NCBI GenBank assembly: GCA_040375675.1 | Contig: JBEIRY010000001.1 | Coordinates: 5,705 to 69,704, forward strand | Origin: CAIUSP01 sp040375675 | Lineage (GTDB): Bacteria > Actinomycetota > Thermoleophilia > Solirubrobacterales > 70-9 | Direction of reading: 5' to 3' | DNA: 64,000 nucleotides | Shown: in pieces, positions 51,747 to 60,350 of the stretch | How positions within the stretch are numbered: position 1 is the first letter of the stretch | Layout of the letters: each line of letters begins with the position of its first letter | Notes under the pieces: model-generated | Told to the model about the DNA's origin: nothing | Seen by the model: only the letters and a program-made list of their open reading frames with translations | Database searches by the model: none | Translations under genes and position numbers: made by a program

Positions 51747-52604
51747 GTGGATTCGATCAAAAGAAAAACCGAGATTTCGAGAAAACTCCGTGCAGGAACA
51801 GCCGGCGTAATTGCCCTGCTCTGCCTCGCAGCGGGATCGGCGAGTGCTTCTGCTGCTGGCGTGATCACGCCAGGGGAACCCAGCATCAGCGACGCAACCT
51901 GTCTGAGCAAGTGCATCAAGACGCGGATCGGCGTAGTCGGCTCGACCGTGAAGATCACCGGAGACGACCTCGGTCAGGTCGAGACAGTTTCCTTCTCGAC
52001 AAAGAACGGGGAGCGGATCACGGATAAATCACCGACTGTCCGTCAAGACGGAGTAGTGCTCTCAAAGGTGCCCGAGGGCGCTGCCAGCGGCACCATAAGG
52101 GTGATCGATTCATATGACCAGAAGGCCGACTCCACGGTCGTATTCAAGATCGGGACCAAGAAGGATCTGGCTGACGCGCAATCGGGCTGGATCTTCCCCG
52201 TGCGCGGCCCCCATACCTACGGCGACGGAATCGGCGCAGACCGCGGCGACCACAGCCATCAGGGACAGGATGTCCTTGCAGACTGCGGGACCAGACTGGT
52301 TGCCGCAAGGGGCGGGAAGGTCGAATACAACGCCTACCAAGCCTCCGGCGCCGGCTACTACCTCGTCATCGACGGAGCCGAAACCCCTTACGACTTCGTT
52401 TACATGCACCTCGCCAAGCGGTCCCCAGTCAAGGAGGGTTCGACCGTCACCACTGGACAGAAACTCGGTGTGGTTGGAACCACCGGATCCTCATCGGCCT
52501 GCCATCTCCACTTCGAGGTCTGGACAGCTCCTGGTTGGTACAACGGCGGCACCTTCAGCAAATCGGTAACCAAGATGCTCAAGGAATGGGACAGCTTCTC
52601 CTGA
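51747..52604 (+). CDS. Secreted M23 peptidase under riboswitch control
   Basis: 285 residues. GTG start, signal peptide (LRAGTAGVIALLCLAAGSAS, cleavage after ASA), then an IPT/TIG-like domain (GSTVKITGDDLGQVETVSFS) of about 90 residues, then a LytM domain: HSHQGQDVLADCG gives the first zinc His and Asp, YDFVYMHLAK the middle strand, and SACHLHFEVW the HxH with catalytic His. All key residues are present, so it should cleave peptide bridges of the wall. The riboswitch links it to c-di-AMP, which monitors turgor and wall stress. Convergent with guaA. Confidence 0.92.
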   Translation: MDSIKRKTEISRKLRAGTAGVIALLCLAAGSASASAAGVITPGEPSISDATCLSKCIKTRIGVVGSTVKITGDDLGQVETVSFSTKNGERITDKSPTVRQDGVVLSKVPEGAASGTIRVIDSYDQKADSTVVFKIGTKKDLADAQSGWIFPVRGPHTYGDGIGADRGDHSHQGQDVLADCGTRLVAARGGKVEYNAYQASGAGYYLVIDGAETPYDFVYMHLAKRSPVKEGSTVTTGQKLGVVGTTGSSSACHLHFEVWTAPGWYNGGTFSKSVTKMLKEWDSFS

Positions 52605-52631
52605 TTCCGGATTGCCTGCTGGGAGTTGCAG

Positions 52632-54239
52632 TCACTCCCACTCGATAGTTGCCGGCGGCTTCGATGAGACATCTAGGGCTACGCGGTTGACTCCGGGTAC
52701 CTCGTTGATGATCCGGCTGGAAACCTTCTCGAGCAGGTCGTAAGGCAAGCGAGCCCAGTCGGCGGTCATCGCATCGTCTGAGGTGACAGCCCGGATCACG
52801 ATCGGGTAGGCATAGGAGCGCTCGTCCCCCTGCACTCCGACCGACCTGACTGCCGGCAGTACACAGAAAGACTGCCAGAGAGTTCGGTAGAGATCGGCAG
52901 AGCGAACCTCCTCTTGGAGAATTGCGTCGGCCTCTCGCAAGATGTCGAGACGCTCTCGGGTTACCTCTCCTCCCACGATCCGAATGCCAAGACCTGGGCC
53001 TGGGAACGGCTGGCGCCAAACGAAACGCTCGGGCAGGCCCATCTCGGCTGCGACTGCTCTGACCTCATCCTTGAACAGGGTCCTCAGCGGTTCGACCAGA
53101 TCGAATTCGAGATCCTCGGGCAGGCCACCGACGTTGTGATGCGACTTGATCGTGGACGCCGCATGGCCGTCACCGCCTGATTCGATCACATCCGAGTAGA
53201 GAGTCCCCTGAACGAGATAGTCGGCGTCGGCGATCTTCGCGGCCTCTTCCTCGAAGACTCGGATGAACTCTTCGCCGATGATCTTGCGCTTGCGCTCAGG
53301 CTCAGTCTCGCCCTCGAGCTTCTCGAGAAAGCGCTCCGAGGCATCGACGTGGATCAGTGGAACCTGGAGCTGGTCACGGAAAGCGGTGACGACCTGCTCG
53401 GCCTCATCCTTGCGCATCATCCCGTGGTCGACGAACACGCAGGTCAACTGTTCTCCTATCGCCTTGTGGACCAGTAGTGCCGCAGTTGCCGAATCAACAC
53501 CTCCGGAGAGTCCGCAGATCGCATGACCATTTCCCACTTGAGCGGCAATAGCCTCGACCTGCTCGGAAATCACCGACGCCGGCGACCACTCTTCTGTGCA
53601 CCCGGCAATATCTCGAAGGAATCTGGTCAGGATCTCGGTGCCGTAGGGGGTGTGCACCACCTCCGGGTGGAACTGGATTCCGTAGAGACCTCGCGCGGGG
53701 TCTTCACACGCGGCAACCGGGGATTCAGGACTAGAAGCCAGGGCGGTAAAACCCGGGGGCGGCTCGAAAACAGTGTCCCGGTGGCTCATCCAGCACTGCT
53801 GCTCTGTCGGTGTACCGGCCATCAACCTGCCTGGATCGAGCAACTCCAGCGCGGTTCGTCCGAACTCACCTGATTCGGCCTGCTCCACCCGTCCACCGAG
53901 CTCATGGACCATCAGCTGCATCCCGTAACAGATGCCGAGCACCGGAATTCCGAGCTCGAGCAGCTCTGGGCGCAGAGCGGGGGCGCCGTCTGCATATACC
54001 GAGGCTGGCCCGCCCGAGAGAACGAGCGCCTTTGGCTTACGGGACTCGATTCGTTCGACCGGTACATCGTGCGGCAGCAGTTCACTGAAGACACCACACT
54101 CGCGAATGCGGCGCGCGATCAACTGGGAGTACTGACCCCCGAAATCAAGAACGAGAACTTCCTCGTGCGAGGAGGAACCGGCGAGGCCCGGGTCCGCATC
54201 CGCGCCAGCCGTGGCGGCGGGAGCGGAGCCCTCAGTCAT
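52632..54239 (-). CDS. guaA: GMP synthase (glutamine-hydrolysing)
   Basis: XMP to GMP. 535 residues, ATG at 54239 (MTEGSAPAAT) after an Ala/Gly-rich 22-residue tail. Glutaminase: VLDFGGQYSQLIARRIRE, nucleophile Cys in GICYGMQLM, and HPEVVHTPYG. Synthetase: P-loop GLSGGVDSATAALL near 215, and a C-terminal dimerisation domain ending PPATIEWE. Its start overlaps the guaB3 stop by eight bases, so purine steps are coupled. Confidence 0.97.
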   Translation of the reverse strand: MTEGSAPAATAGADADPGLAGSSSHEEVLVLDFGGQYSQLIARRIRECGVFSELLPHDVPVERIESRKPKALVLSGGPASVYADGAPALRPELLELGIPVLGICYGMQLMVHELGGRVEQAESGEFGRTALELLDPGRLMAGTPTEQQCWMSHRDTVFEPPPGFTALASSPESPVAACEDPARGLYGIQFHPEVVHTPYGTEILTRFLRDIAGCTEEWSPASVISEQVEAIAAQVGNGHAICGLSGGVDSATAALLVHKAIGEQLTCVFVDHGMMRKDEAEQVVTAFRDQLQVPLIHVDASERFLEKLEGETEPERKRKIIGEEFIRVFEEEAAKIADADYLVQGTLYSDVIESGGDGHAASTIKSHHNVGGLPEDLEFDLVEPLRTLFKDEVRAVAAEMGLPERFVWRQPFPGPGLGIRIVGGEVTRERLDILREADAILQEEVRSADLYRTLWQSFCVLPAVRSVGVQGDERSYAYPIVIRAVTSDDAMTADWARLPYDLLEKVSSRIINEVPGVNRVALDVSSKPPATIEWE

Positions 54240-55437
54240 CGTCGGCGGCCACCCCTGCTGCGACTGCAGCGCGGCCGTTCGAGCCCATCCCGACTGACTG
54301 CTGGCGCTGTAGCGCCTTGCCCTCGGACTGCAGGGCGGGCGCAACCATCACCTCGGCCCGATGGAACGCAGGGATGTCCTCGTAGCCGCAGGTGGCCATA
54401 GAAGTACGGAGCGCACCCATCAAATTGAAAGTTCCATCATTTTCCCTGGCCGGTCCGAGCAGAATCTCCTCGAGCGTGCCGTCCTGATGAGTGGCGACCC
54501 TGGTTCCTCTCGGAAGCGAGGGATGGAAGGTCGCCATTCCCCAATGGAAACCGCGGCCGGGAGCTTCTTTGCCACGGGCCAACGGCGAGCCGATCATTAC
54601 TGCGTCAGCTCCGCAGGCGATCGCCTTGGAGATGTCACCGCCGTTGCGCATTCCGCCGTCGGCGATCACATTGCAGTACTGGCCTGTCTCCATCATGTGC
54701 TGGCTTCTGGCCGCCGCTACATCGGCGATCGCGGTTGCCTGAGGGACACCGATACCGAGTACTCCTCGGGTCGTGCATGCCGCGCCGGGGCCGACCCCGA
54801 CCAGCACACCCACCGCGCCGGTTCGCATCAGGTGGAGGCCCGTGTTGTACGAAGCGCAGCCGCCCACGACGCACGGAATCGGGAGATTCCCGATGAACTC
54901 CTTCAGGTTGAGCGGCTCAGAGGTATTGGAGACATGCTCTGCGGAGATAACGGTTCCCTGGATAACGAGGATGTCTAGACCCGCATCGAGTGCCTCCTGG
55001 TGCCATGAGGTCACTTTCTGCGGAGTCAGCGACCCGCACGCAACAGCTCCCATCGCCTTGATCTCTTCGACCCGTTTCCCGATCAGCTCTGGCTTGACAG
55101 GCTCGGCGTAGATCTCCTGCATCATCCGGGTCGCCTTCTCTACCGGCGCCTCGGAAATCTCCTGCAGTCGCTCATCGGCGTCCTCGTAACGGCACCAGAT
55201 TCCCTCGAGATTGAGCACCGCCAATCCGCCGAGGTTTCCGATTACGCCCGCAGTCTCTGGGCTGACGACACCGTCCATCGCCGAGGCGAGAAGAGGTAGT
55301 TCGAAGCGATAAGGACCAAGAGTCCAGGTGATGTCGACCTCATCGGGGTCTCGTGTCCGGCGAGAGGGAACGATCGCGATGTCGTCGAATCCGTAGGCCC
55401 GGCGGGCCTTCTTTCCTCTTCCGATTTCTACTTCCAC
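54232..55437 (-). CDS. guaB3: GuaB3 family IMP dehydrogenase-related protein
   Basis: 401 residues, TIM barrel without the CBS domains of true IMPDH. Seen: AYGFDDIAIVPSRRTRDP near 14-31, active-site Cys in GPGAACTTRGVLGIGVPQA near 218-236, and NVIADGGMRNGGDISKAIACGAD. GuaB3 proteins are an actinobacterial and cyanobacterial branch; where tested, GMP reductase-type activity has been reported, so calling it IMP dehydrogenase is unsafe. The overlap with guaA supports a role in guanine nucleotide balance. The canonical guaB is not in this window. Confidence 0.88.
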   Translation of the reverse strand: MEVEIGRGKKARRAYGFDDIAIVPSRRTRDPDEVDITWTLGPYRFELPLLASAMDGVVSPETAGVIGNLGGLAVLNLEGIWCRYEDADERLQEISEAPVEKATRMMQEIYAEPVKPELIGKRVEEIKAMGAVACGSLTPQKVTSWHQEALDAGLDILVIQGTVISAEHVSNTSEPLNLKEFIGNLPIPCVVGGCASYNTGLHLMRTGAVGVLVGVGPGAACTTRGVLGIGVPQATAIADVAAARSQHMMETGQYCNVIADGGMRNGGDISKAIACGADAVMIGSPLARGKEAPGRGFHWGMATFHPSLPRGTRVATHQDGTLEEILLGPARENDGTFNLMGALRTSMATCGYEDIPAFHRAEVMVAPALQSEGKALQRQQSVGMGSNGRAAVAAGVAADDD

Positions 55438-55465
55438 GCCGCCACCCTATGAAGGTTCGCGGACG

Positions 55466-55487
55466 AAAAAACCCCGGCAGGCCGGGG
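55466..55487 (-). terminator. Rho-independent terminator
   Basis: On the minus strand CCCCGG and CCGGGG pair around a four-base loop and are followed by six T residues. It sits 101 bases after the PfkB stop (55589) and just before guaB3, so it ends the LysM-dac-pfkB transcript. Confidence 0.85.
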
Positions 55488-55588
55488 CACGACGAAATCG
55501 GACTTGGTTGTTCCGGGTGAGTGTCGCGGCGACTTGCTCAATCTGTTTCGATCATAACAACCGCGACCTGCCGCTCCGAAGGGCCAGA

Positions 55589-56545
55589 TCAGCCCACTGG
55601 AGCGACGGCGATGCTCTCTATCGAGACCGACGGGACCAGCCTCTCGACCTCGGTCGCGTCTACCGTGCCAGCGCCAAAGTGCTGAGTTGACTCGGCGCCG
55701 CAGGCAACGGCATAAGCCAGACACTCCTCGGCGTTCGAGCCGTCATAACGACGCGCAACGAACCCGGCCAAGAGTGCATCGCCGGAGCCAACGGTGGAAA
55801 CCGGGTCGAGCTCCGGTGCCGACACCTCCCACACCTCGCGCCGGCCACCAACTCCAAGAGATGCAACGCAGCCGCGCTCGGTCGTGATTACCGCCTCTTT
55901 GGCACCGAGCGAGATCAGCTCATCCAGTCCTCCGACCAACTCGCTGCGGTCGGCGAACTCGTGTCCTACTACCTCTTCGGCTTCGAGCTGATTCGGAGTC
56001 ACCGCTTGTGGTCCCGCTCGCAGTCCGACGCTGAGTGGCTCTCCCTCGGCATCCAGGATCGTCTCGACCCCGATGGCGTTCAGTTCCGTGACCAGCTCTC
56101 CACAGAACCGTGGAGGCACCGAAGGCGGGAGGCTGCCTGCGATCACGCAGATCCTGGCCCCACGTGCGAGGTATAGAAGTTTTTCGCGAAAGCGCTCCAG
56201 CTCCTCAGAGGTGACCTCCGGACCGCGCTCGTTGATCTCGGTCTGCTCACCGGTCGTCGGATCGACAACCGCAAGGTTCGTCCGAGAATCACCGTTGATC
56301 CAGGTGAAGTCAGTCAAGATCGACTCCTCCGCCAACCGCTCCATCAACCTGGCGCCGGTAGGTCCACCTGCCAGGCCGGTGGCGATCACGGGGCGACCCA
56401 GGAGCATCAAGGACCGGGCGATGTTCACGCCCTTTCCCCCAGCAAAGGTGCTCGCTTCTACCGCACGATGTCTACGGCCCTGCCGAAAACTCGGCACGGC
56501 CACGGTTCGGTCAATGGCGGCGTTGAGAGTGACTGTGAGGATCAT
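55589..56545 (-). CDS. 1-phosphofructokinase-type PfkB sugar kinase
   Basis: 318 residues. TVTLNAAIDRTVAVPSF at the start and GGKGVNIARSL near 37-47 are signatures of the 1-phosphofructokinase/tagatose-6-phosphate kinase group. The C-terminal VSTVGSGDALLAGFVAR contains the anion hole and catalytic Asp. The substrate could be fructose 1-phosphate, fructose 6-phosphate or tagatose 6-phosphate; no PTS or fru genes are adjacent. ATG overlaps the carboxypeptidase stop by four bases. Confidence 0.9.
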   Translation of the reverse strand: MILTVTLNAAIDRTVAVPSFRQGRRHRAVEASTFAGGKGVNIARSLMLLGRPVIATGLAGGPTGARLMERLAEESILTDFTWINGDSRTNLAVVDPTTGEQTEINERGPEVTSEELERFREKLLYLARGARICVIAGSLPPSVPPRFCGELVTELNAIGVETILDAEGEPLSVGLRAGPQAVTPNQLEAEEVVGHEFADRSELVGGLDELISLGAKEAVITTERGCVASLGVGGRREVWEVSAPELDPVSTVGSGDALLAGFVARRYDGSNAEECLAYAVACGAESTQHFGAGTVDATEVERLVPSVSIESIAVAPVG

Positions 56546-57918
56546 GCTCGCTGAGTGGCATTATCGCCCTTTTCAGCTCGGCTACGGAAAATGAGCACGA
56601 ATCCGACTAGCAAAAGCACCAAGCCGATGGGGATCAAGATCAGTGGCGAGAGCACGAGCGCCTTTGCCTTCTCCCCGAGCGTTGCAGCAGGAGCAGCAGC
56701 ACCTGTAACGAGAGGAGCGGATACTGCCGGCTCACCGCCGACCAGCACCGTCACTCGTCCGACCCTCTCGCCGTCGGCGACCGGTCCGACCAGCTCGTCG
56801 GGGGCATCGGTATCCACCCTTACCTCCTGCCCGTCGCGGACGAGAACGGGCAGGGTCTCGGCCGACAGCAGGGGTACGCGGGTGTCTCGATAGTCGAGGC
56901 CGCTCGAGACGATCTGCTCGCCCTCCGTGACGGGTACGGACTTCTGGTACCGGGAAAAGCCCCAGCCGAGTAGATCGAGACTCGCCTGATCTCTCACCGC
57001 CTCGCTCGGTGAGCCGAGTACGACCGAGATCAAAGTGGTGTTGTCGCGGGTTCCGGCGCCGACCAGGTTGTAGCCGGCGCTGCTCGTATAGCCGGTCTTC
57101 ACCCCACTTACCCAGGGCTTGGTGAGCACCAGGTTGTTGTGATTGACCAGCGGGATCTTGCGCCCGCCCGCCTTGATCGTTCGCTCTTCGGTATCGACTA
57201 TCCGCGAAAGCAAAGGGTCGGCCAACAGAACCCTCGCGAGCTCCGCCAGATCACGAGCACTCGAATAGTTGCCTCGCTCATCGAGGCCAACCGGAGTGGA
57301 GTAGTGCGTGTGAGCAAGACCGAGTCTGCGCGCGGCGGCGTTCATCTCGGCGACGAAGCGCTTCTCGTTCGACTCAGCGACCTTCGAAAGCGCCTCGGCC
57401 GCATCGTTCCCACTTGGAAGCAGCAACGCGTAGAGCAGGTCTCTGATCGAAATCCTGTCTCCGCCCTCCAGCCCGGCCAACGACTCTCCAGGGGATGCTC
57501 GGTACCTCGGTGCCCTGACCACCTTGCCGGGATCGAGCAGCTGGTGGGCCACATAGGCCGTCATCATCTTGGTCGTACTCGCGATCATCCGCTCGGAGTC
57601 GGCAGCCTTGGCAGCGAGCACCTCTCCGTCGCGCGCATCGATCAGCACCCAAGCCTTTGCATCCAGGCGAGGGGGCGTTGCACCGTAACGCGGGGGGGCA
57701 GGCTTCCCGTCTTTCTCCTTGCCCTTGCTGCCACCTGTGTTCTCTTTTCCCTTATCGCCGGACTTCTTGGCCGCAACCGCTCGAGCTGGCGGATTGGAGG
57801 CGAAGAATGCTCCGGAAAGAGCAAGGCAACAAACGAAGACGCCCGCGATCAACCAACGGATACGCCGTCTGCCGTCTTTACCGTCAGAGCGGTTACGACT
57901 TGCGAGGCTGAAATTCAT
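56542..57918 (-). CDS. dacC: D-alanyl-D-alanine carboxypeptidase (PBP5-like)
   Basis: Trims the terminal D-Ala of stem peptides outside the membrane. 458 residues from ATG 57918 (MNFSLASRNRS). Signal or anchor helix WLIAGVFVCCLALSGAFFAS near 24-43, then a KSGDKGKENTGGSKGKEKDG-rich linker. Catalytic motifs: SxxK in ASTTKMMTAY, SGN in LLPSGNDAAEAL, KTG in VKTGYTSSAG. A PBP5-C-like domain and a C-terminal transmembrane helix (PLILIPIGLVLLLVGFVLIF) follow, so it is anchored at one or both ends. Confidence 0.95.
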   Translation of the reverse strand: MNFSLASRNRSDGKDGRRRIRWLIAGVFVCCLALSGAFFASNPPARAVAAKKSGDKGKENTGGSKGKEKDGKPAPPRYGATPPRLDAKAWVLIDARDGEVLAAKAADSERMIASTTKMMTAYVAHQLLDPGKVVRAPRYRASPGESLAGLEGGDRISIRDLLYALLLPSGNDAAEALSKVAESNEKRFVAEMNAAARRLGLAHTHYSTPVGLDERGNYSSARDLAELARVLLADPLLSRIVDTEERTIKAGGRKIPLVNHNNLVLTKPWVSGVKTGYTSSAGYNLVGAGTRDNTTLISVVLGSPSEAVRDQASLDLLGWGFSRYQKSVPVTEGEQIVSSGLDYRDTRVPLLSAETLPVLVRDGQEVRVDTDAPDELVGPVADGERVGRVTVLVGGEPAVSAPLVTGAAAPAATLGEKAKALVLSPLILIPIGLVLLLVGFVLIFRSRAEKGDNATQRA

Positions 57919-57928
57919 CTGCTCGCCC

Positions 57929-58267
57929 TCAGCGCAGCCTGATCTTCTCGCCAATGACCAGGGCCTGCGGGTCCAGCTGGGGGTTCAGTTCCTGAATCGT
58001 GTCTTGGGGTACCCCGGTTGCGGCGGAAATCAGGATCAAGGTGTCCCCCTCCTTGACTATGTAGAACCCTTTGGCAACCGCCTTTTCGCCCGCCGGTGTA
58101 GTGGGCTCGGTGCTGGTCTGTGGGATCGGGGTGGCGGTGCTGTCTGAGCCCGAAGAGCTGGAGCTTCCGCCGCCTGAAGCGACGATCGCGATCGCGATCA
58201 CGAACACTACGAGCAGCGTGAGGATGGCGACGACCCTTGCGACCTGACTGTTAGAGCGGCGCTCCAT
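57929..58267 (-). CDS. Membrane-anchored LysM domain protein
   Basis: 112 residues: basic N-terminus, one membrane helix (VVAILTLLVVFVIAIAIVAS), a Ser/Thr/Pro spacer, and one LysM domain (FYIVKEGDTLILISAATGVP...LNPQLDPQALVIGEKIRLR) outside the cell that binds GlcNAc chains. It lies 10 bases before dacC, so it may help position wall enzymes. A TACCAT box eight bases upstream of the ATG suggests a leaderless mRNA. Confidence 0.92.
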   Translation of the reverse strand: MERRSNSQVARVVAILTLLVVFVIAIAIVASGGGSSSSSGSDSTATPIPQTSTEPTTPAGEKAVAKGFYIVKEGDTLILISAATGVPQDTIQELNPQLDPQALVIGEKIRLR

Positions 58268-58275
58268 GGCAACCG

Positions 58276-58281
58276 ATGGTA
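58276..58281 (-). promoter_or_regulatory. -10 box for the LysM-dac-pfkB operon
   Basis: TACCAT on the minus strand, eight bases before the ATG at 58267. Confidence 0.45.
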
Positions 58282-58310
58282 GCCCCGCTGGGAGGCGTCA
58301 ATTACTGCCC

Positions 58311-59201
58311 TCAGGCAGTCAGGCTCCAGAGCGATTCCCTCAGCTCCTCTGCCGCAGCGGCAGGGTCCGGTGCACCGGCGATCGACCGAGACGAGGGAAC
58401 GAGGATCGAAGCCGGCTTGCCTGAGGCAAGCGCCGAAGTCAGGTCTTCCGGCTTTCCGCCCTGAGCGCCGACGCCTGGCAGGAGGAAGATCGACGCGGGC
58501 ATCAATTCCCTCAAGCGGGCCATGTGCTCAGGTGCGGTGGCCCCTATCACCGCACCCATTCCGCTCAAACCCGAATCGCTTCCCATCAAAGCCTCAGCAC
58601 GGTCATCGACCAGGCTCGCGAGTAATTCGTGCAGTGGCGGACTGCCGTCATCGGAATCCTGAATGCCGGCTGCGCCGGGGTTGGAGGTTCGAACCAAGGC
58701 AAATATCCCCGCACCGGCAGGGGCGGCGGACTCGATGAAGACGTCGAGTTCGTCTCCGCCGAGCATCGGGTTGACGGTGAAGGAGTCAGCAGCCAGTCCC
58801 TCCACATCACCCCATGGCGTCGGCGTGGTTCCGACCATCGCCTGACCGTAGGCTGCGGCGGATACCGGCACATCCCCGCGCTTTCCATCGACGACCACCA
58901 GCAAACCGGCCTGCTTGGCGCCAGTGATTACCTCCGCCAGGGCTGCCCAACCGGGGGCTCCGAGTCGCTCGAAGCAAGCGACTTGGGGCTTGACCGCGAC
59001 GCAGGAACCACCCGCCATCTCGATCAGCTCGAGGCAGTGTCGGGCCACCGCGTTGGCGGCCTGTTCGGCCGGATCACTGCCAGAAGGCTCCGGCCCATCC
59101 CTCAGTGCAGCCGGATCTGGATCCAATCCAAGGCAGACCTGACTGCGGCGCTCCGCTACGAGCGCCGCAAGCCGGTCGGAAAAGGGCCCGATCGCGGGCA
59201 G
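58311..59201 (-). CDS. pyrF: Orotidine-5'-phosphate decarboxylase, type 2
   Basis: OMP to UMP. The catalytic VVVDGKRGDVPVSA (Lys and Asp pair) and the phosphate loop LLPGVGAQGG are clear. The conserved N-terminus FSDRLAALVAERRSQVCLGL is encoded upstream of the first TTG (59126), but only CTG at 59201 can start it, four bases after the HU stop. I take that CTG because the first beta strand is needed for activity. About 296 residues; from TTG it would be 271 and lack that strand. It follows HU directly, which is unusual for pyrF. Confidence 0.9.
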   Translation of the reverse strand: MPAIGPFSDRLAALVAERRSQVCLGLDPDPAALRDGPEPSGSDPAEQAANAVARHCLELIEMAGGSCVAVKPQVACFERLGAPGWAALAEVITGAKQAGLLVVVDGKRGDVPVSAAAYGQAMVGTTPTPWGDVEGLAADSFTVNPMLGGDELDVFIESAAPAGAGIFALVRTSNPGAAGIQDSDDGSPPLHELLASLVDDRAEALMGSDSGLSGMGAVIGATAPEHMARLRELMPASIFLLPGVGAQGGKPEDLTSALASGKPASILVPSSRSIAGAPDPAAAAEELRESLWSLTA

Positions 59202-59205
59202 GGAA

Positions 59206-59487
59206 CTAGCCCCCCTTGACGATCTGCTTCAGCTTGGAACCAGCGGAAAACCGCGGAACCTTGCCACCCTGAATCATGATTCGCTCACCGGTACGAGGGT
59301 TGACACCCTGTCGGGACTTCCGCTCAGCGACGCTGAACTTCCCGAAACCGGTAAATGTCACCGACCCGCCGGCACGGAGTACATCCGTGACCGTGTCGAG
59401 AACCGCGTGGAGCGCTTCATCTGCTTCCTTCTTGCTCCCCATGCGGGAATCGCGGGACAACTGCTCTATGAATTCGGCTTTCGTCAT
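59206..59487 (-). CDS. hup: HU-family DNA-binding protein
   Basis: 93 residues, the short form without the lysine-rich tail of mycobacterial HU. MTKAEFIEQLSRDS, GSVTFTGFGKFSVAERKSR and GVNPRTGERIMI (DNA-intercalating arm) are canonical. A strong GAAGGAGG site lies eight bases before the ATG at 59487. An earlier in-frame start would run through this site and is rejected. Between a small uncharacterised gene and pyrF. Confidence 0.96.
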   Translation of the reverse strand: MTKAEFIEQLSRDSRMGSKKEADEALHAVLDTVTDVLRAGGSVTFTGFGKFSVAERKSRQGVNPRTGERIMIQGGKVPRFSAGSKLKQIVKGG

Positions 59488-59578
59488 TACTTCCTCCTTC
59501 AGTTTGGAGTCGCGCAACCGTAACAACGACCCCGGCGGCGAAAAACCGCATGAGATGGAGGCTGCGGGAATCTACCCC

Positions 59579-59800
59579 TCAGGGACGACTGCGTGGAGCG
59601 ACCTTGATCAGCTCCTCTGCGGCAGCAAAAAGGGCCTGTCCGTGCTCGTTCTCGCGGGGATAGCCCTCGGCGCGACCGCCGGGTCCGCTGACGCGTGCAA
59701 ACGGGCGGCGACGCTGACGGCGCCGGCGCAGGTAGGCGGCGGCATCATCTGCGTAACCCGAAACACGGTCCAGCAAGAGACGGTGTGGCTTAGGCGGCAA
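59579..59800 (-). CDS. Small arginine-rich protein of unknown function
   Basis: 73 residues from TTG at 59800, three bases after the stop of the preceding small gene. Sequence is basic (YLRRRRQRRRPFARV) with a C-terminal helix ENEHGQALFAAAEELIKVA. The composition and tight spacing suggest a real, cotranscribed protein, possibly nucleic-acid binding like the HU gene that follows, but no family is recognised. Confidence 0.5.
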   Translation of the reverse strand: MPPKPHRLLLDRVSGYADDAAAYLRRRRQRRRPFARVSGPGGRAEGYPRENEHGQALFAAAEELIKVAPRSRP

Positions 59801-59803
59801 CTG

Positions 59804-60190
59804 TCAACCCTCCCCTTCGGTCTGGTTGGAAGACCGCAAACCCTGCTCGCCGCGGACGTCCCTGATTGCCGCCCTCAGGTCGAAGAAGACGAGAGACGAA
59901 AGGCAGAACCGATCGAAAACCGCAACAGCGTGGTAGTCGCCCTCTCGGACCAGAAAGGCCTCGCCATTTTCGGTCGCTACATGCGCATGGGTAGCGGCGC
60001 CGCCCGCCACAGGGGCCGCATCGACCGCCGCGATCAACTGACCGGCGGGGACGCGCCAAGACGATGCATCGCCGGTGGCGGCCACCACCTCGCCGGAGGC
60101 GTCGAGGATCGCGCATCCGCGCATCAGCGGTGAGATCTCCATCAGATAAGAGACTGACCGCTCCGCGGCGACTGGACTTGGGTCCGGCAT
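59804..60190 (-). CDS. Small cytosolic protein of unknown function, roadblock/PAS-like fold
   Basis: 128 residues from ATG 60190 (MPDPSPVAAERS). Helix, then GCAILDASGEVVAATGD, an alternation of strands ending VFFDLRAAIRDVRG, as in roadblock/LC7 or PAS-like sensor folds. The assignment is tentative. First of a possible operon with the arginine-rich gene and hup. Confidence 0.6.
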   Translation of the reverse strand: MPDPSPVAAERSVSYLMEISPLMRGCAILDASGEVVAATGDASSWRVPAGQLIAAVDAAPVAGGAATHAHVATENGEAFLVREGDYHAVAVFDRFCLSSLVFFDLRAAIRDVRGEQGLRSSNQTEGEG

Positions 60191-60209
60191 TAGGAGCAAA
60201 ATAGCGGTC

Positions 60210-60350
60210 GTGACCCTTGCCAAAGCATCCTGGATCGTTGTAGTCGCTCTTTGCGCGGTAGGAGTCGTGCTGCTCGCGCTCACGGGCTACAGCGGCTACA
60301 GCGTTGTTGCCGGGGCGGTAGGTATCTCCGCTGCGATCAACCTGACCTGA
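60210..60350 (+). CDS. 46-residue two-helix membrane protein
   Basis: From GTG 60210: two hydrophobic segments (ASWIVVVALCAVGVVLLALT and GYSVVAGAVGISAAINLT) joined by a GYSG turn. AGGAG lies about 14 bases upstream, which is long. The 3' end overlaps the 3' end of the CDF gene by 14 bases on the other strand. Similar tiny proteins are seen in related genomes, but this one is supported only by its composition. Confidence 0.5.
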   Translation: MTLAKASWIVVVALCAVGVVLLALTGYSGYSVVAGAVGISAAINLT

